Origin: JAFGXT01 sp963677165
Lineage (GTDB): Bacteria; Verrucomicrobiota; Lentisphaeria; Victivallales; SZUA-371
Assembly (NCBI GenBank): GCA_963677165.2
Contig: CAXXSX010000002.1
Location: 4,278,001 to 4,342,000 of the forward strand
DNA: 64,000 bases
Direction of reading: 5' to 3'
Shown one piece after another: positions 9,309-17,634 of the stretch. A program made the translations under genes and the position numbers. Every line of letters starts with the position of its first letter. The first letter of the stretch is position 1. The notes below the pieces were generated by a model. That model made no database searches. It had not been told where the DNA came from and saw only the letters and a list, made by a program, of their open reading frames with translations.

Positions 9309-10000
9309 TTCTTTATTAATTCCTTGACTTCTTTCAAGCTGTTTACACAAATGCAGCCATCTTTATCTGATACCGGAATCTCTGAATTCCGGTCTACAAT
9401 TATAGAATTGAGTATACCGGCTTTGTGAGGTATAATGTAATCCTCTTTGACGTTGTCACCGATTGTTAAGATGCGCTGATCCTTTCCGCCAAGACATGCA
9501 ATAACCCTTTCCCACATCGGAACCTGGGATTTCATTCCTCGGGTAATGTTAGTGCCGAAAACTCGTTTGAAATATGTTGTTCCTCTAAGGTCCGCAAGTC
9601 CGGCCACTTCCAGCTTCAGCAAACACCCGGTTACAGGGTTGTTACTGATGATAAACAGTTCTTTATTTAGAGATTTTAAAAATTTAATCATATCTACAGC
9701 GTCATCGTAGACTTGCAGCATGGAGCGGTGCAGAACTCTCATTTCCCGCCAGATGTCTTCCGCATTTAACTGGAAGTTCGTTATAAAGTCGGGATAATCC
9801 CACCACACCAGCAGATTATTGGCAAAGTCATTGAGAACAAGCATTGCAGCTTCCTCACTAATATTTTGCCGCAGGGAGATATGCTCTGCAAACATTTTAA
9901 ATACTGCAGTTCTAAAGTTATCATGCGAGAAGCCATTTGCCGCATCGGTTACTGTAGAATCAATATCACACAGAATAATATTTATATTTTGTACATCCAT
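9305..10000 (-). CDS. HAD-superfamily hydrolase
   Basis: A 231-residue protein with all four haloacid-dehalogenase motifs: CDIDST (D12 and D14, nucleophile and acid), FIISNNP (motif II Ser), a basic residue in GTTYFKRVFG/RGMKSQVP (motif III Lys), and TIGDNVKEDYIIPHKAG (motif IV). The cap between motifs I and II is helical (subclass I). It probably dephosphorylates a sugar phosphate or related metabolite in the pathway of this operon. It is followed by the GH63-like gene with a 4-base overlap and preceded by a 22-bp gap after the small secreted-protein gene. Confidence 0.88.
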   Translation of the reverse strand: MDVQNINIILCDIDSTVTDAANGFSHDNFRTAVFKMFAEHISLRQNISEEAAMLVLNDFANNLLVWWDYPDFITNFQLNAEDIWREMRVLHRSMLQVYDDAVDMIKFLKSLNKELFIISNNPVTGCLLKLEVAGLADLRGTTYFKRVFGTNITRGMKSQVPMWERVIACLGGKDQRILTIGDNVKEDYIIPHKAGILNSIIVDRNSEIPVSDKDGCICVNSLKEVKELIKK

Positions 10001-10022
10001 AATGCTTACTTACTTTTGGTTA

Positions 10023-10673
10023 TCAGGGAATAATTGCGATATCATCGACATAACCGGCTTTTTTTGATGCTGTATTTGTTCGTTTTAAAATAAAATGAGT
10101 AATATTTGATTTATCGCTTTTGAAACCAGCGAAGGCAAACTTGTTTTTTTCTGAATTGATTTTTACTTCTTTCAACAAAGTGTTGCCGTTATAAAAAGAA
10201 ACAGCCCATTTCTGATCACTTATATTGGAGATAACCAGTCCCGCTGTCATTACCGGTTTTGAAAAATAAACTTTTAGATTTGATGTTGCTAAATACAGTT
10301 CAGTTTTTCCGGAAGTAGCCCATGCTGGATCTTTGGCCACAAATTGAACTCCCTGCATCTTTATTTTTAGATCGATGTCATTTTTCTGCTTGGTAAGGAG
10401 GATTGTATTAAAGTTTTTTCTGTAGGGTGTAAAGAATTCTTCTGTGTCAAACCCTATAACAAAGCGCTCTGGATTTGAGTTGATTTCCTTGTAGGATATG
10501 TTTCCGGATTCAGCAATGATCCTGTTTCCCGGATTAATCAGATCCTTGCCTTTTTCCTGGTTGCTAAACAACCAGGTATCTGATGTTCCTGTGATGACTT
10601 TTGGGGCTGCATGTATGTTTACCATGAGCAAGCTGAACAACAGGATGCCGGTCGATAATTTAACAGTATTCAT
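10023..10673 (-). CDS. Small secreted protein of unknown function
   Basis: The 216-residue product begins with a clear Sec signal peptide (KLSTGILLFSLLMVNIHAAP, cleavage near residue 23). The rest is beta-strand-rich with a C-terminal VDDIAIIP ending. The terminal 'DDI' is often seen at the end of jelly-roll carbohydrate-binding or PEP-CTERM-type domains, but no anchor follows here. The ATG at 10673 has AAGGA 7 bases upstream; the frame also holds a TTG at 10679 that is unlikely to be used. It lies between the secreted GH-A protein and the HAD gene, so a non-catalytic glycan-binding role is plausible but not shown. Confidence 0.75.
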   Translation of the reverse strand: MNTVKLSTGILLFSLLMVNIHAAPKVITGTSDTWLFSNQEKGKDLINPGNRIIAESGNISYKEINSNPERFVIGFDTEEFFTPYRKNFNTILLTKQKNDIDLKIKMQGVQFVAKDPAWATSGKTELYLATSNLKVYFSKPVMTAGLVISNISDQKWAVSFYNGNTLLKEVKINSEKNKFAFAGFKSDKSNITHFILKRTNTASKKAGYVDDIAIIP

Positions 10674-10700
10674 TTTCAATTCCTTTTTGTATGTTATGTA

Positions 10701-13193
10701 TTATTTGACGTTAATTTCAAAAACTTGTCTTCCCAGAGGAGGGAAATCCGCTTGGATGGTTCCATCTGAAAATATTACTGGTTGTTGGTCAAATACTCTT
10801 GAAATTTGCAGGTTCTTTTTTTGAAGACTTTCAGGCAGAGTTATAGAGACCTGCTGGTTTTCTGAACTTTCATTGACCGCGATGATCCAATGTTTGTTAT
10901 TATTTTTGCGATATGAAGCATATACAGGCGACTTTACAGGAAGGGTTTTTAGCTTTTGGGAATAGTCCGCAGTTAGTGCATCGGAAATAAAACGCAATTC
11001 TTTAGCGGATTCTCCCTGGGCCAGCCATAATTTAGCTTCGGGTTTTCCTACGAAATAGAAAAATGATGTAGCTCCATGAGCCGCAGTCATGTATGTCATT
11101 GCTTTAATTTCAGTTGGGGTAGGGGCTTTGGGGTTAAATATTTTGTAGCCCTGAATCCACCACTTTACAGGTTTCCAGTCTGCAAAGTAAACCAGATCGT
11201 CAGTCATAGGGGCAACAGCGGAGGCAGGCTCTTTCCCTATGGGGTAATAATCGATTCCTACCATATCCGAGGCGTTTATATACGGAAGAACTGATCTCGA
11301 ACCGCGACAGTTATTGACTGTTACCAGGTGATAAGGATCAATCTCTTTTATTACTTTATAGATTTTTTCAAGCCATTCCGGCGATTCAAAGAATCCTGGT
11401 TCGTCAAATATTTCATAACCCAGAAGTTCCTTACGATTTTTTGTGTTTGTAACTAATTCTTTAATTAAAGTAATACGTTTATTGTTAGTAAGAAAATTCC
11501 ATCTTAAGAACGGAGATTTTGGGTTGTGTCCCACCAACTGACCGATGCTTATCATAACTTTTAAGTTATTTTTTGCCGCTCCGTCGAAACATCTATTCAA
11601 TTTTTCAAAGTCAAATTCAAATGTTTTTAGTAGCTTGTTTTTTTTGTCTCGTTTTAAATATCCGCCCCATAAATGCATTGCATTAAAATGATTTTGTGCC
11701 ATTTCTCTCATCATGTTCAGTCCATATTTCAAGCCGTGATGCGGAACCATGGGACTATTGCCAATAGGGATAAAATCTTTTCCATCAACAGAAATTGAGC
11801 GGCTCCATCTTCTAATTTTTACTTCGTTTCCATTGGAATTGGGTTGCAGTCTGACCAGAGGGAATGTTTTGGAAGCAATAAGTTTTGAATTGTTAAACAA
11901 TTCCATTCGTATTTTATTATTCCCCAATGGAATCTCTGATACTGGTATAGTAGTATTTATTTCATTGCCATTTGCATCCAGCCAGCGTGTTAAGACATTT
12001 CTATTTTGAGCAGCCAGGGTCATCTTTATACGCATGTTATTGCCGGTTTGGAGTAGGGTAAATCGTAACCTTGCGTTGCTCTCCTTCGTATAGTAGCTAT
12101 ACTCAGGGCCGGGGCCAGAAATGATATGTTTCACTCGTAAACCATAATCTCTGCTGGCAAACAAAATATCTCCTTGCTGGTTTTTTAGTAATAACTGGAC
12201 GATTGCTACTTCGTTTGTTCCAATACTGATCTTATGCGAAAAGGTTGTTTTTGCATGCGGCTTTATTATGATTGGCTTGCCGGAAGCAATCGCTCTTGGC
12301 CCATTTGCCTGAGGAAAATATCCCCGTGAAATGGATGGACGCATAATTTTCAGCTTCGGAATTACAGTCTGCTCTTTGTTTGAATTGTTAATAATTACTG
12401 CATTTACTATCCCTGAATTATTTGTAGGACATTCTGCTATTTCCAGATTCGTCAGTTTAAAAAGAGGGGAGGGTACTGTTGCGTCATAGTCTTTTAAATA
12501 TATTTGGGGCCATGTTTTTATTTTGCGATACTTTCCGCCATAAACACTGCGTACGTTTTTATTGGGACAAAACCGAGCAATACTGAATGAATCCAGACTT
12601 TTAAAGGGTAATCTGTTGAATCCGCTGAACGGGAAAAACATTTCTACGGTCCATGCATCTTTTTCTCGCCCACTCGCAACTTTCCAGACACCATTCCAGG
12701 AACGGTCACATCCGCTTCTGCAATATAAATCTGTCTGTACTCCGGTCGGGTTTGTCCTGAACCAGTAATAGCGGCCAGTTGCCTTTTGACCCAGAAAAAG
12801 CTCAACCATATCGTTTCTTCTAAAAAACTCGAATAAACCGTCTGGCACTTCGCAATTTTTTGCCAGATTTCCCAGTTTTGGTTCTTTGCAGCGAACAGCT
12901 ACATAGAGTCCTTTGGGATCATATACCATTGCGAATTCGCTGTATCTGCCATGCGGCTTTGTTTTGATGTCTTGTAAATCCTCCACGATTTCAGAATCAA
13001 TTTTGCGGCTGGCTTTTTTCTCGGCGGAGAATGTGGTGAATTCAACGTTTTTCCAGCAATCATCATTTAAAACTCCATCAATGACAGGAGCTTGCTGAAT
13101 TTTTACCGTAAAATCTGCCGGTATGTCTCCAGCGCTGCAAATTGCGCAGGTTAACATTAAAAACACAATTGTTATTTTTAGGGGATTCCGCAT
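10701..13193 (-). CDS. Secreted protein with CBM9-like N-domain and GH-A-type TIM barrel
   Basis: About 830 residues. A signal peptide (residues 1-20, ending TCAICSAGD) is followed by a CBM9-like domain (about 25-245; APVIDGVLNDDCWKN is the typical opening, and SWNGVWKVASGREKDAWTVEMFFPF is also characteristic). Linker sandwich domains follow (245-465), then a TIM-barrel enzyme domain (about 470-740). The barrel opens with VDGKDFIPIGNSP and carries GYEIFDEPGF near residue 600, where the Glu of D-E-P is the likely acid/base of a clan GH-A enzyme. VGIDYYPIG and YMTAAHGATSFFYF lie further on. The C-terminus is a small beta-domain. AAGGA 8 bases before the ATG at 13193 fixes the start. The same barrel signature occurs in the giant protein at 41646-46328. 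The CAZy family is unresolved. Confidence 0.82.
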   Translation of the reverse strand: MRNPLKITIVFLMLTCAICSAGDIPADFTVKIQQAPVIDGVLNDDCWKNVEFTTFSAEKKASRKIDSEIVEDLQDIKTKPHGRYSEFAMVYDPKGLYVAVRCKEPKLGNLAKNCEVPDGLFEFFRRNDMVELFLGQKATGRYYWFRTNPTGVQTDLYCRSGCDRSWNGVWKVASGREKDAWTVEMFFPFSGFNRLPFKSLDSFSIARFCPNKNVRSVYGGKYRKIKTWPQIYLKDYDATVPSPLFKLTNLEIAECPTNNSGIVNAVIINNSNKEQTVIPKLKIMRPSISRGYFPQANGPRAIASGKPIIIKPHAKTTFSHKISIGTNEVAIVQLLLKNQQGDILFASRDYGLRVKHIISGPGPEYSYYTKESNARLRFTLLQTGNNMRIKMTLAAQNRNVLTRWLDANGNEINTTIPVSEIPLGNNKIRMELFNNSKLIASKTFPLVRLQPNSNGNEVKIRRWSRSISVDGKDFIPIGNSPMVPHHGLKYGLNMMREMAQNHFNAMHLWGGYLKRDKKNKLLKTFEFDFEKLNRCFDGAAKNNLKVMISIGQLVGHNPKSPFLRWNFLTNNKRITLIKELVTNTKNRKELLGYEIFDEPGFFESPEWLEKIYKVIKEIDPYHLVTVNNCRGSRSVLPYINASDMVGIDYYPIGKEPASAVAPMTDDLVYFADWKPVKWWIQGYKIFNPKAPTPTEIKAMTYMTAAHGATSFFYFVGKPEAKLWLAQGESAKELRFISDALTADYSQKLKTLPVKSPVYASYRKNNNKHWIIAVNESSENQQVSITLPESLQKKNLQISRVFDQQPVIFSDGTIQADFPPLGRQVFEINVK

Positions 13194-13229
13194 TTCGATT
13201 GATTCCTTTCTCATATTCTGATTAAAAAT

Positions 13230-13856
13230 TTATTTTCCAAACCAGAAATAACGGGATATGGTATTACTGGTGTATTCTTTTATTACACTTGGGATAACTC
13301 CGCTGTGACCATCAACATAGGCGGCATTGGCATGATATGCGTGTCGTTTATGCACGTTGTTGTAATTTGAATAGGTCATAAAGCACACCCAGGCATCAGG
13401 ATTGGTTGAACCTGAACCGTAACAATCCGTAAACATCATCGTTTGGGTCGCGTGTTTTATTTTTGATACTTTGTGTTCCGCGGATGCGTAAGCTCCATTA
13501 ATCAACCAGTAATTCGCTCCTATATTAATGGGATCAATTTTTTTTGTACCGATTGTGTTTTTTGTTCTGTAGGCGGGACATGCCAATATCTTAGGAGTTT
13601 TATAGTAAGTCTTTAGAATTGTAAACCAATATGAACCAGATGCCCCCGCATTAGGGCAGTTGATAATGTAATCATTGTAATCTCCACAGTACATTGTACT
13701 TGAAGTACCTAATTGTTTCATGTTATTGACACAGCTTATACTTTTGGCTCTATCTCGTGCTTTATTAAGAGCAGGCAGGAGCAGGCTGGCAAGAATCGCG
13801 ATGATTGCTATTACAACGAGGAGTTCTATCAATGTGAAATGTGTTCTTTGTTTCAT
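13230..13856 (-). CDS. Type II secretion pseudopilin-like protein (H-X9-DG type)
   Basis: A 208-residue protein that starts MKQRTHFTLIELLVVIAIIAILAS. This is a short basic leader, a Phe cleavage site for prepilin peptidase, and a Glu at +5 followed by a hydrophobic helix. The body includes NNMKQLG, a cysteine pair region (LACPAY), and near the C-terminus HAYHANAAYVDGH, the H-X9-DG motif seen in large pseudopilin families of Planctomycetota and Lentisphaerota. It should be processed by a prepilin peptidase and inserted in or near a type II secretion or type IV pilus machine. Its place between an SGNH hydrolase and a secreted glycosidase suggests a substrate- or enzyme-specific role (inference). 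Confidence 0.93.
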   Translation of the reverse strand: MKQRTHFTLIELLVVIAIIAILASLLLPALNKARDRAKSISCVNNMKQLGTSSTMYCGDYNDYIINCPNAGASGSYWFTILKTYYKTPKILACPAYRTKNTIGTKKIDPINIGANYWLINGAYASAEHKVSKIKHATQTMMFTDCYGSGSTNPDAWVCFMTYSNYNNVHKRHAYHANAAYVDGHSGVIPSVIKEYTSNTISRYFWFGK

Positions 13857-13896
13857 GATTATCTCTCAGTGTTTGTTAATTATGTTAAAGCCTGAT

Positions 13897-14571
13897 TTAC
13901 AAGAGGCCTTTTTTGACAAATGTTTGTGCGATGTTCTTAGTGATAAATTTATGTCCCTCCTCACCGGGATGAATCCAGTCCTTAGGATTGATCCAGCGAC
14001 TCAAAGGAATTCCCTGTTTTGCAGCATCAAGCGATGCGTTATATACGTCTACAACAGGTAAATTCAATTCTTCGGCTATTTTTAATGTTTCTTCAAGATA
14101 CATCATGCGATCTTCTGCCATCCATTTGCGAATTTCAACCGGAGTGTTGATGAAGCTCGGAACAGACTCAAGAAAATGTTCGGTGTCCGGAGCTATTGTT
14201 ACAATATAAACGATAATTGCATTTGTTTGTTGTTTTAAAACCTCCACTATTTGATAATGCATTTTTCGAAAATGTTCAATTCCGCCTTCCCGTGGTCCGT
14301 CCGAACCGTTGTTATACGCGAAACTTTCTACGAGTACGATATCCGGATCTAGAGAAATCAGGGGAGCATATGTTTTTTCATTGAATTCATATTCATGCGT
14401 CAGCCGGTACAGCCCATATCCAACCCGTGTTCCTCCAACCCCGTAATTGAAGACTTCAAATTCTATTTCCGGGTATTCCGTATTCAATGCATCTTTCAGA
14501 GCAGGATAGCCTTCTCCTCCAGTGTCAGTCATTGAATCTCCCAATGTAACTATTTTTATATGCTTTTTCAT
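13897..14571 (-). CDS. SGNH/GDSL-family hydrolase
   Basis: A 224-residue protein with all blocks of the SGNH hydrolase fold: VTLGDSMTDTGGEGYP (block I, catalytic Ser), NYGVGGTRVGYG (block II Gly), DIVLVESFAYNNGSDG (block III Asn), and DWIHPGEEGHKFI (block V, catalytic Asp and His). No signal peptide is present, so it is probably a cytoplasmic carbohydrate esterase or deacetylase that removes acyl groups from oligosaccharides. AAGGA lies 5 bases before the ATG at 14571, which is preferred over an upstream ATG at 14598 that would lie inside the palindromic operator. It is the first gene of the long minus-strand train. Confidence 0.88.
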   Translation of the reverse strand: MKKHIKIVTLGDSMTDTGGEGYPALKDALNTEYPEIEFEVFNYGVGGTRVGYGLYRLTHEYEFNEKTYAPLISLDPDIVLVESFAYNNGSDGPREGGIEHFRKMHYQIVEVLKQQTNAIIVYIVTIAPDTEHFLESVPSFINTPVEIRKWMAEDRMMYLEETLKIAEELNLPVVDVYNASLDAAKQGIPLSRWINPKDWIHPGEEGHKFITKNIAQTFVKKGLL

Positions 14572-14596
14572 TACTATCCTTGCTTTATATTTTGGC

Positions 14597-14618
14597 AAAG
14601 GGAAACATGTTTCCCTTT
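14597..14618 (-). promoter_or_regulatory. Perfect 22-nt palindromic operator
   Basis: The core GGGAAACATGTTTCCC extends on both sides to a perfect 22-base palindrome (11-base arms, AAAGGGAAACA and its complement). It begins about 4 bases downstream of the predicted transcription start of the promoter at 14629-14657 and ends 25 bases before the SGNH hydrolase start codon. A repressor bound here would block transcription. The LacI protein encoded later in the same gene train is the natural candidate. Confidence 0.8.
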
Positions 14619-14628
14619 TATGAGAAAT

Positions 14629-14657
14629 ATTATAGCAGTTTTAGCGATGCTTGTCAA
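14629..14657 (-). promoter_or_regulatory. Consensus sigma-70 promoter of the SGNH-to-LacI gene train
   Basis: On the minus strand TTGACA (14657-14652) is followed after exactly 17 bases by TATAAT (14634-14629), both perfect consensus hexamers. Transcription should start near 14622. A perfect promoter with an immediately following palindrome is typical of strong, tightly repressed operons. Confidence 0.85.
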
Positions 14658-14910
14658 TTATTTTTTTTTCAATTAACATATATTTAACAATTACATGTGG
14701 TTGTAACTGCACAAAAGGATACACGGCTGGCTGTTCTTTAGAATTAAAAGAGGCTTTATTATTTGAATTTCTCGATATCGGATATGTAAAAAGAAAAAGG
14801 CGGGGGAGGAGGGTGCTTTATTAAATTATGTTGAACTTGATTGATACAAAAAACAGGAAGATACTGAATAGGTAATCGTTTGGTTGGATGATTTTGAATT
14901 AAGAGTACAG

Positions 14911-14941
14911 AAAAAAAGCGAAGGGAGTTGAGCCCTTCGCT
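14911..14941 (-). terminator. Intrinsic terminator of the symporter gene
   Basis: A perfect 9-bp stem, AGCGAAGGG and CCCTTCGCT, with a 7-base loop (14926-14932), is followed on the minus strand by a run of seven T. It lies 21 bases after the symporter stop codon. Confidence 0.9.
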
Positions 14942-14962
14942 TTGCTTCGAAACTATTTTGGC

Positions 14963-17263
14963 TTAGGAATCTTCATGTTCGATTTTCTCAAATTCATTTT
15001 TGTCCGCCAGCGAAACATGGCCTTCGACCTGGCCATTGTCAAGAGGATTGACCATTCTGCTTTTGAGATCGCGGAAAAGTCGGAACAGGTCAATACATCC
15101 GCCGATGCCGAACCAGAATATGGAGATTATGGTCAGGACCAACGGGACGGCAAGTAGAATGATATAGAAATAGGTTCCCCACCATTCCACTGGCCACGGA
15201 GAGAACAGGTTCCAGATAGCTACTCCGACGAAAGCACAAACAAACCCCCACACAAAACTTTGAAGGAAGAATGCCCAGGCTATGACTTTGTCGCCGGTTG
15301 TATAATCATTTGTAATTCCGAGGATTTTGCGGAAAATATGATGGAAGTTGAGTTTCATACTTTCTTTTACTTCGCCATCAATATTGTATTTTCCGCGATG
15401 CAGCATTCGGTCGAGGTTAAACGGTTCCTTCATGGTGAAGTAGGAAACGACGCAGTAAAGGAAGAGGGTGATCAGCGAAATAATGAAAAATATTTCATAG
15501 CTGTTGATCGGGCATTTGACCGGGTTCATATCCCAAACTACATACGGGTTGAAAGGAGCGGATACGGTTGATAAAAAATGTCCGAGTGGTTTTACTAAAT
15601 CATGGTTGTCAAGCCAGGGATAGACGATATCCGCCCAGTTGCGCTTTACGAGAATTGACCCTAGAGAAAGAACCATTCCAGAAATCAGCGAGGTAAACGC
15701 CCCGGCTGTTGTTCCGAAACGGCTGTAGAGTCCAAAAATCATGACTGGGGCACAACCGCCGAGCCACATGGAACAGATGATTTGAACAAATAAATTGATA
15801 TAATCCAATTGTGCCATAAATGTGGAGCACAAAACAAACACACATCCAATGGCAATCGATACAATACGCAGCACCCAGACGTGCTGTTTCAGGGTGAATG
15901 ACTTCTTCTTTAGCGGAAGAATTACATCCTGAGTAACCGTAACTGCCGCACTGTATATACGGGTGTTATCCGTTGAAATCATTGCCAAAACCATTAGGAG
16001 CATGAAGAGTCCCATCAACCCGTGGGATAGTAAATGACGCATTGAGGTTGCCAACATTTCCTGATGGAAAAGCGTACGGTATTGCTGGAATTTTTCATTT
16101 CCCTGGGCTTCTCCGTTAAATTCTGATAATTTCTTATGTGCGGTTTCAAGTATTGGGGTATCAAGATTATGTTTTTGTGATAGTGGCTTGTCGACTCCGA
16201 TTTGATGTACTTGTTCCGGGATCGCCTGGATCGCCTGGTTGAAGGATTCCCGCTGTGCTGCATCATGGATCAACTCGTTGGCGATGTTCGCGGAAATACT
16301 GGTTCTGACATTTTTGGCTTCAGTAGAGAAATTACGATGGTTTAGCAGTGTGATAATGGTTAAAGCGATTAAAACGTAAAAGATATTTGAAATTTGTCCT
16401 CGCCAGGTACCAAGAATACCTGCCATTTTTTGTTCGTGAGGGTTTTTTGCGGCTGAAGAAAGTCCGGCCCCAATCCAGCTGGCCCGGTGAAAAACACTGT
16501 TGAAAATGCAAATTGCAACAAAGAAAAGATTAAAATCGCGCAGATTTTCAACATCATAAGGATTAAGGAAACTTTCTCCTTTTACCCGGTCCATCATGAC
16601 CGGTACAATTTCATGATTCCAACTGAAATGGTATAAGATGAAAAAGATGAATACCGCAATCAGCGGGAAACAGAACATGCCCTGAACGGCGTCAGTAATA
16701 ACCATTGCCAGTGTGCCCCCCATACAGAGAATGGAGATTGCCATTGTCAAACAGAATAGAATAATTAATAAGAAAGTTGGTATTGTCACACCAAAAATAT
16801 TAATCTGGTTAGGCAGGTCAAGGAAGTAAATGAAAAAACGAGCGGCAATCGCGGGCATGATAGAGTTTGCCAATATCTCGGAAAGACTACGCAACGCAGC
16901 GGCAAAAATACGAAACGGCCGATTGTAACGCATTTCCAGAAACTGTCCGAGCGACATTGCTTTCGTTTCTCGGAACCGGTATACGCAATAGCCGGATAGA
17001 GCTATAATCATACCTACGGGAGCCATTATTCCCATCCAGAAACTAATGGCGAACCCGGTCTTATAATGAACCTCCACATACGCAACCAAAGTAATAATGG
17101 ACAAAGCGTTTGCAACATCGCTGGCACAAATGACGTAACGACCGCAGACACGGCCTGCGGAAAGGAAATCCGCTACACTGCGGACATATTTTCTCGAATA
17201 AAAACCAACTCCAATAACCAGCGTTACTGGAATAATTACAATTAGCCAGTCAATTAAACTCAT
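14963..17263 (-). CDS. Sodium/solute symporter (SSS family)
   Basis: A 766-residue polytopic membrane protein. The N-terminal half has the SSS pattern: IVIIPVTLVIGVGFYSRKY, DFLSAGRVCGRYVICASDVANALS, then RFRETKAMSLGQFLEMRYNRPFRIFAA. About 13 or more membrane helices are visible. A hydrophilic stretch of about 95 residues (about 305-400; Glu, Gln and Asn rich) interrupts the helices and is longer than in ordinary members. The C-terminal tail carries two extra helices and a charged end. It probably takes up a sugar or sugar acid with sodium and is the only clear importer in this cluster. The ATG at 17263 with GAGGT 8 bases upstream is preferred over an ATG 66 bases upstream. A strong terminator follows. 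Confidence 0.9.
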   Translation of the reverse strand: MSLIDWLIVIIPVTLVIGVGFYSRKYVRSVADFLSAGRVCGRYVICASDVANALSIITLVAYVEVHYKTGFAISFWMGIMAPVGMIIALSGYCVYRFRETKAMSLGQFLEMRYNRPFRIFAAALRSLSEILANSIMPAIAARFFIYFLDLPNQINIFGVTIPTFLLIILFCLTMAISILCMGGTLAMVITDAVQGMFCFPLIAVFIFFILYHFSWNHEIVPVMMDRVKGESFLNPYDVENLRDFNLFFVAICIFNSVFHRASWIGAGLSSAAKNPHEQKMAGILGTWRGQISNIFYVLIALTIITLLNHRNFSTEAKNVRTSISANIANELIHDAAQRESFNQAIQAIPEQVHQIGVDKPLSQKHNLDTPILETAHKKLSEFNGEAQGNEKFQQYRTLFHQEMLATSMRHLLSHGLMGLFMLLMVLAMISTDNTRIYSAAVTVTQDVILPLKKKSFTLKQHVWVLRIVSIAIGCVFVLCSTFMAQLDYINLFVQIICSMWLGGCAPVMIFGLYSRFGTTAGAFTSLISGMVLSLGSILVKRNWADIVYPWLDNHDLVKPLGHFLSTVSAPFNPYVVWDMNPVKCPINSYEIFFIISLITLFLYCVVSYFTMKEPFNLDRMLHRGKYNIDGEVKESMKLNFHHIFRKILGITNDYTTGDKVIAWAFFLQSFVWGFVCAFVGVAIWNLFSPWPVEWWGTYFYIILLAVPLVLTIISIFWFGIGGCIDLFRLFRDLKSRMVNPLDNGQVEGHVSLADKNEFEKIEHEDS

Positions 17264-17634
17264 TAATAATACCTCTTCTGTATTCTTCTCACAGTTGTTA
17301 CTTTTATTGTTCTTTATTTTTATTTGCAATAAACAAAATTACGTATAGCGTAAAGAAGTTACTGGCAATTAATCTTTTTTCAAATCAAGTTCAGAAAATA
17401 ATTGATTATTTGAATTCCTCTACAGTGAAAAACGGTGCCAGACCGAGCTGGTGCTCTGCATTGTTTAGATCTTTGCATGGATAAGCTCGATTGCAGATTG
17501 GATTTTGTTGTTTTTCGACTGAGAGGAAATATAAATATTTTCCGAGTAAGAAAAGACACAATACAACTAAAGAAGTAATGGAGGAGTCGAGCGGGCTTTT
17601 GCTTTTTCGCTCCTCCGGGTTTTACAAAATTAGC
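17264..17634. other. Intergenic region upstream of the symporter gene
   Basis: About 370 bases without a supported gene, lying between the GH39-like gene end and the symporter start. It contains the inverted repeat at 17339-17353 and, near 17580-17616, an imperfect GC-rich hairpin without a T run. I see no other structure. Confidence 0.6.
17339..17353 (-). promoter_or_regulatory. Inverted repeat, possible LacI-type operator of the symporter gene
   Basis: On the minus strand TTACGCTATACGTAA has 5-base arms (TTACG and CGTAA) around a 5-base centre, about 75 bases before the symporter ATG. Neither a clear -35 nor a clear -10 was found at standard spacing, so the role is uncertain. Confidence 0.4.

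Larger units (their letters stand above)
14572..14962. other. Intergenic region between SGNH hydrolase and symporter genes
   Basis: About 390 bases with no supported gene. It holds the promoter and operator for the minus-strand gene train at its left end and the terminator of the symporter gene at its right end. The middle (about 14660-14910) is AT-rich, and I see no further structure in it. Confidence 0.7.

Noticed and set aside
17580..17616. GGAGGAG...CTCCTCC hairpin after the GH39-like gene
   Set aside because: The loop is long with alternative pairings, and no T run follows on the minus strand, so it is not called a terminator.
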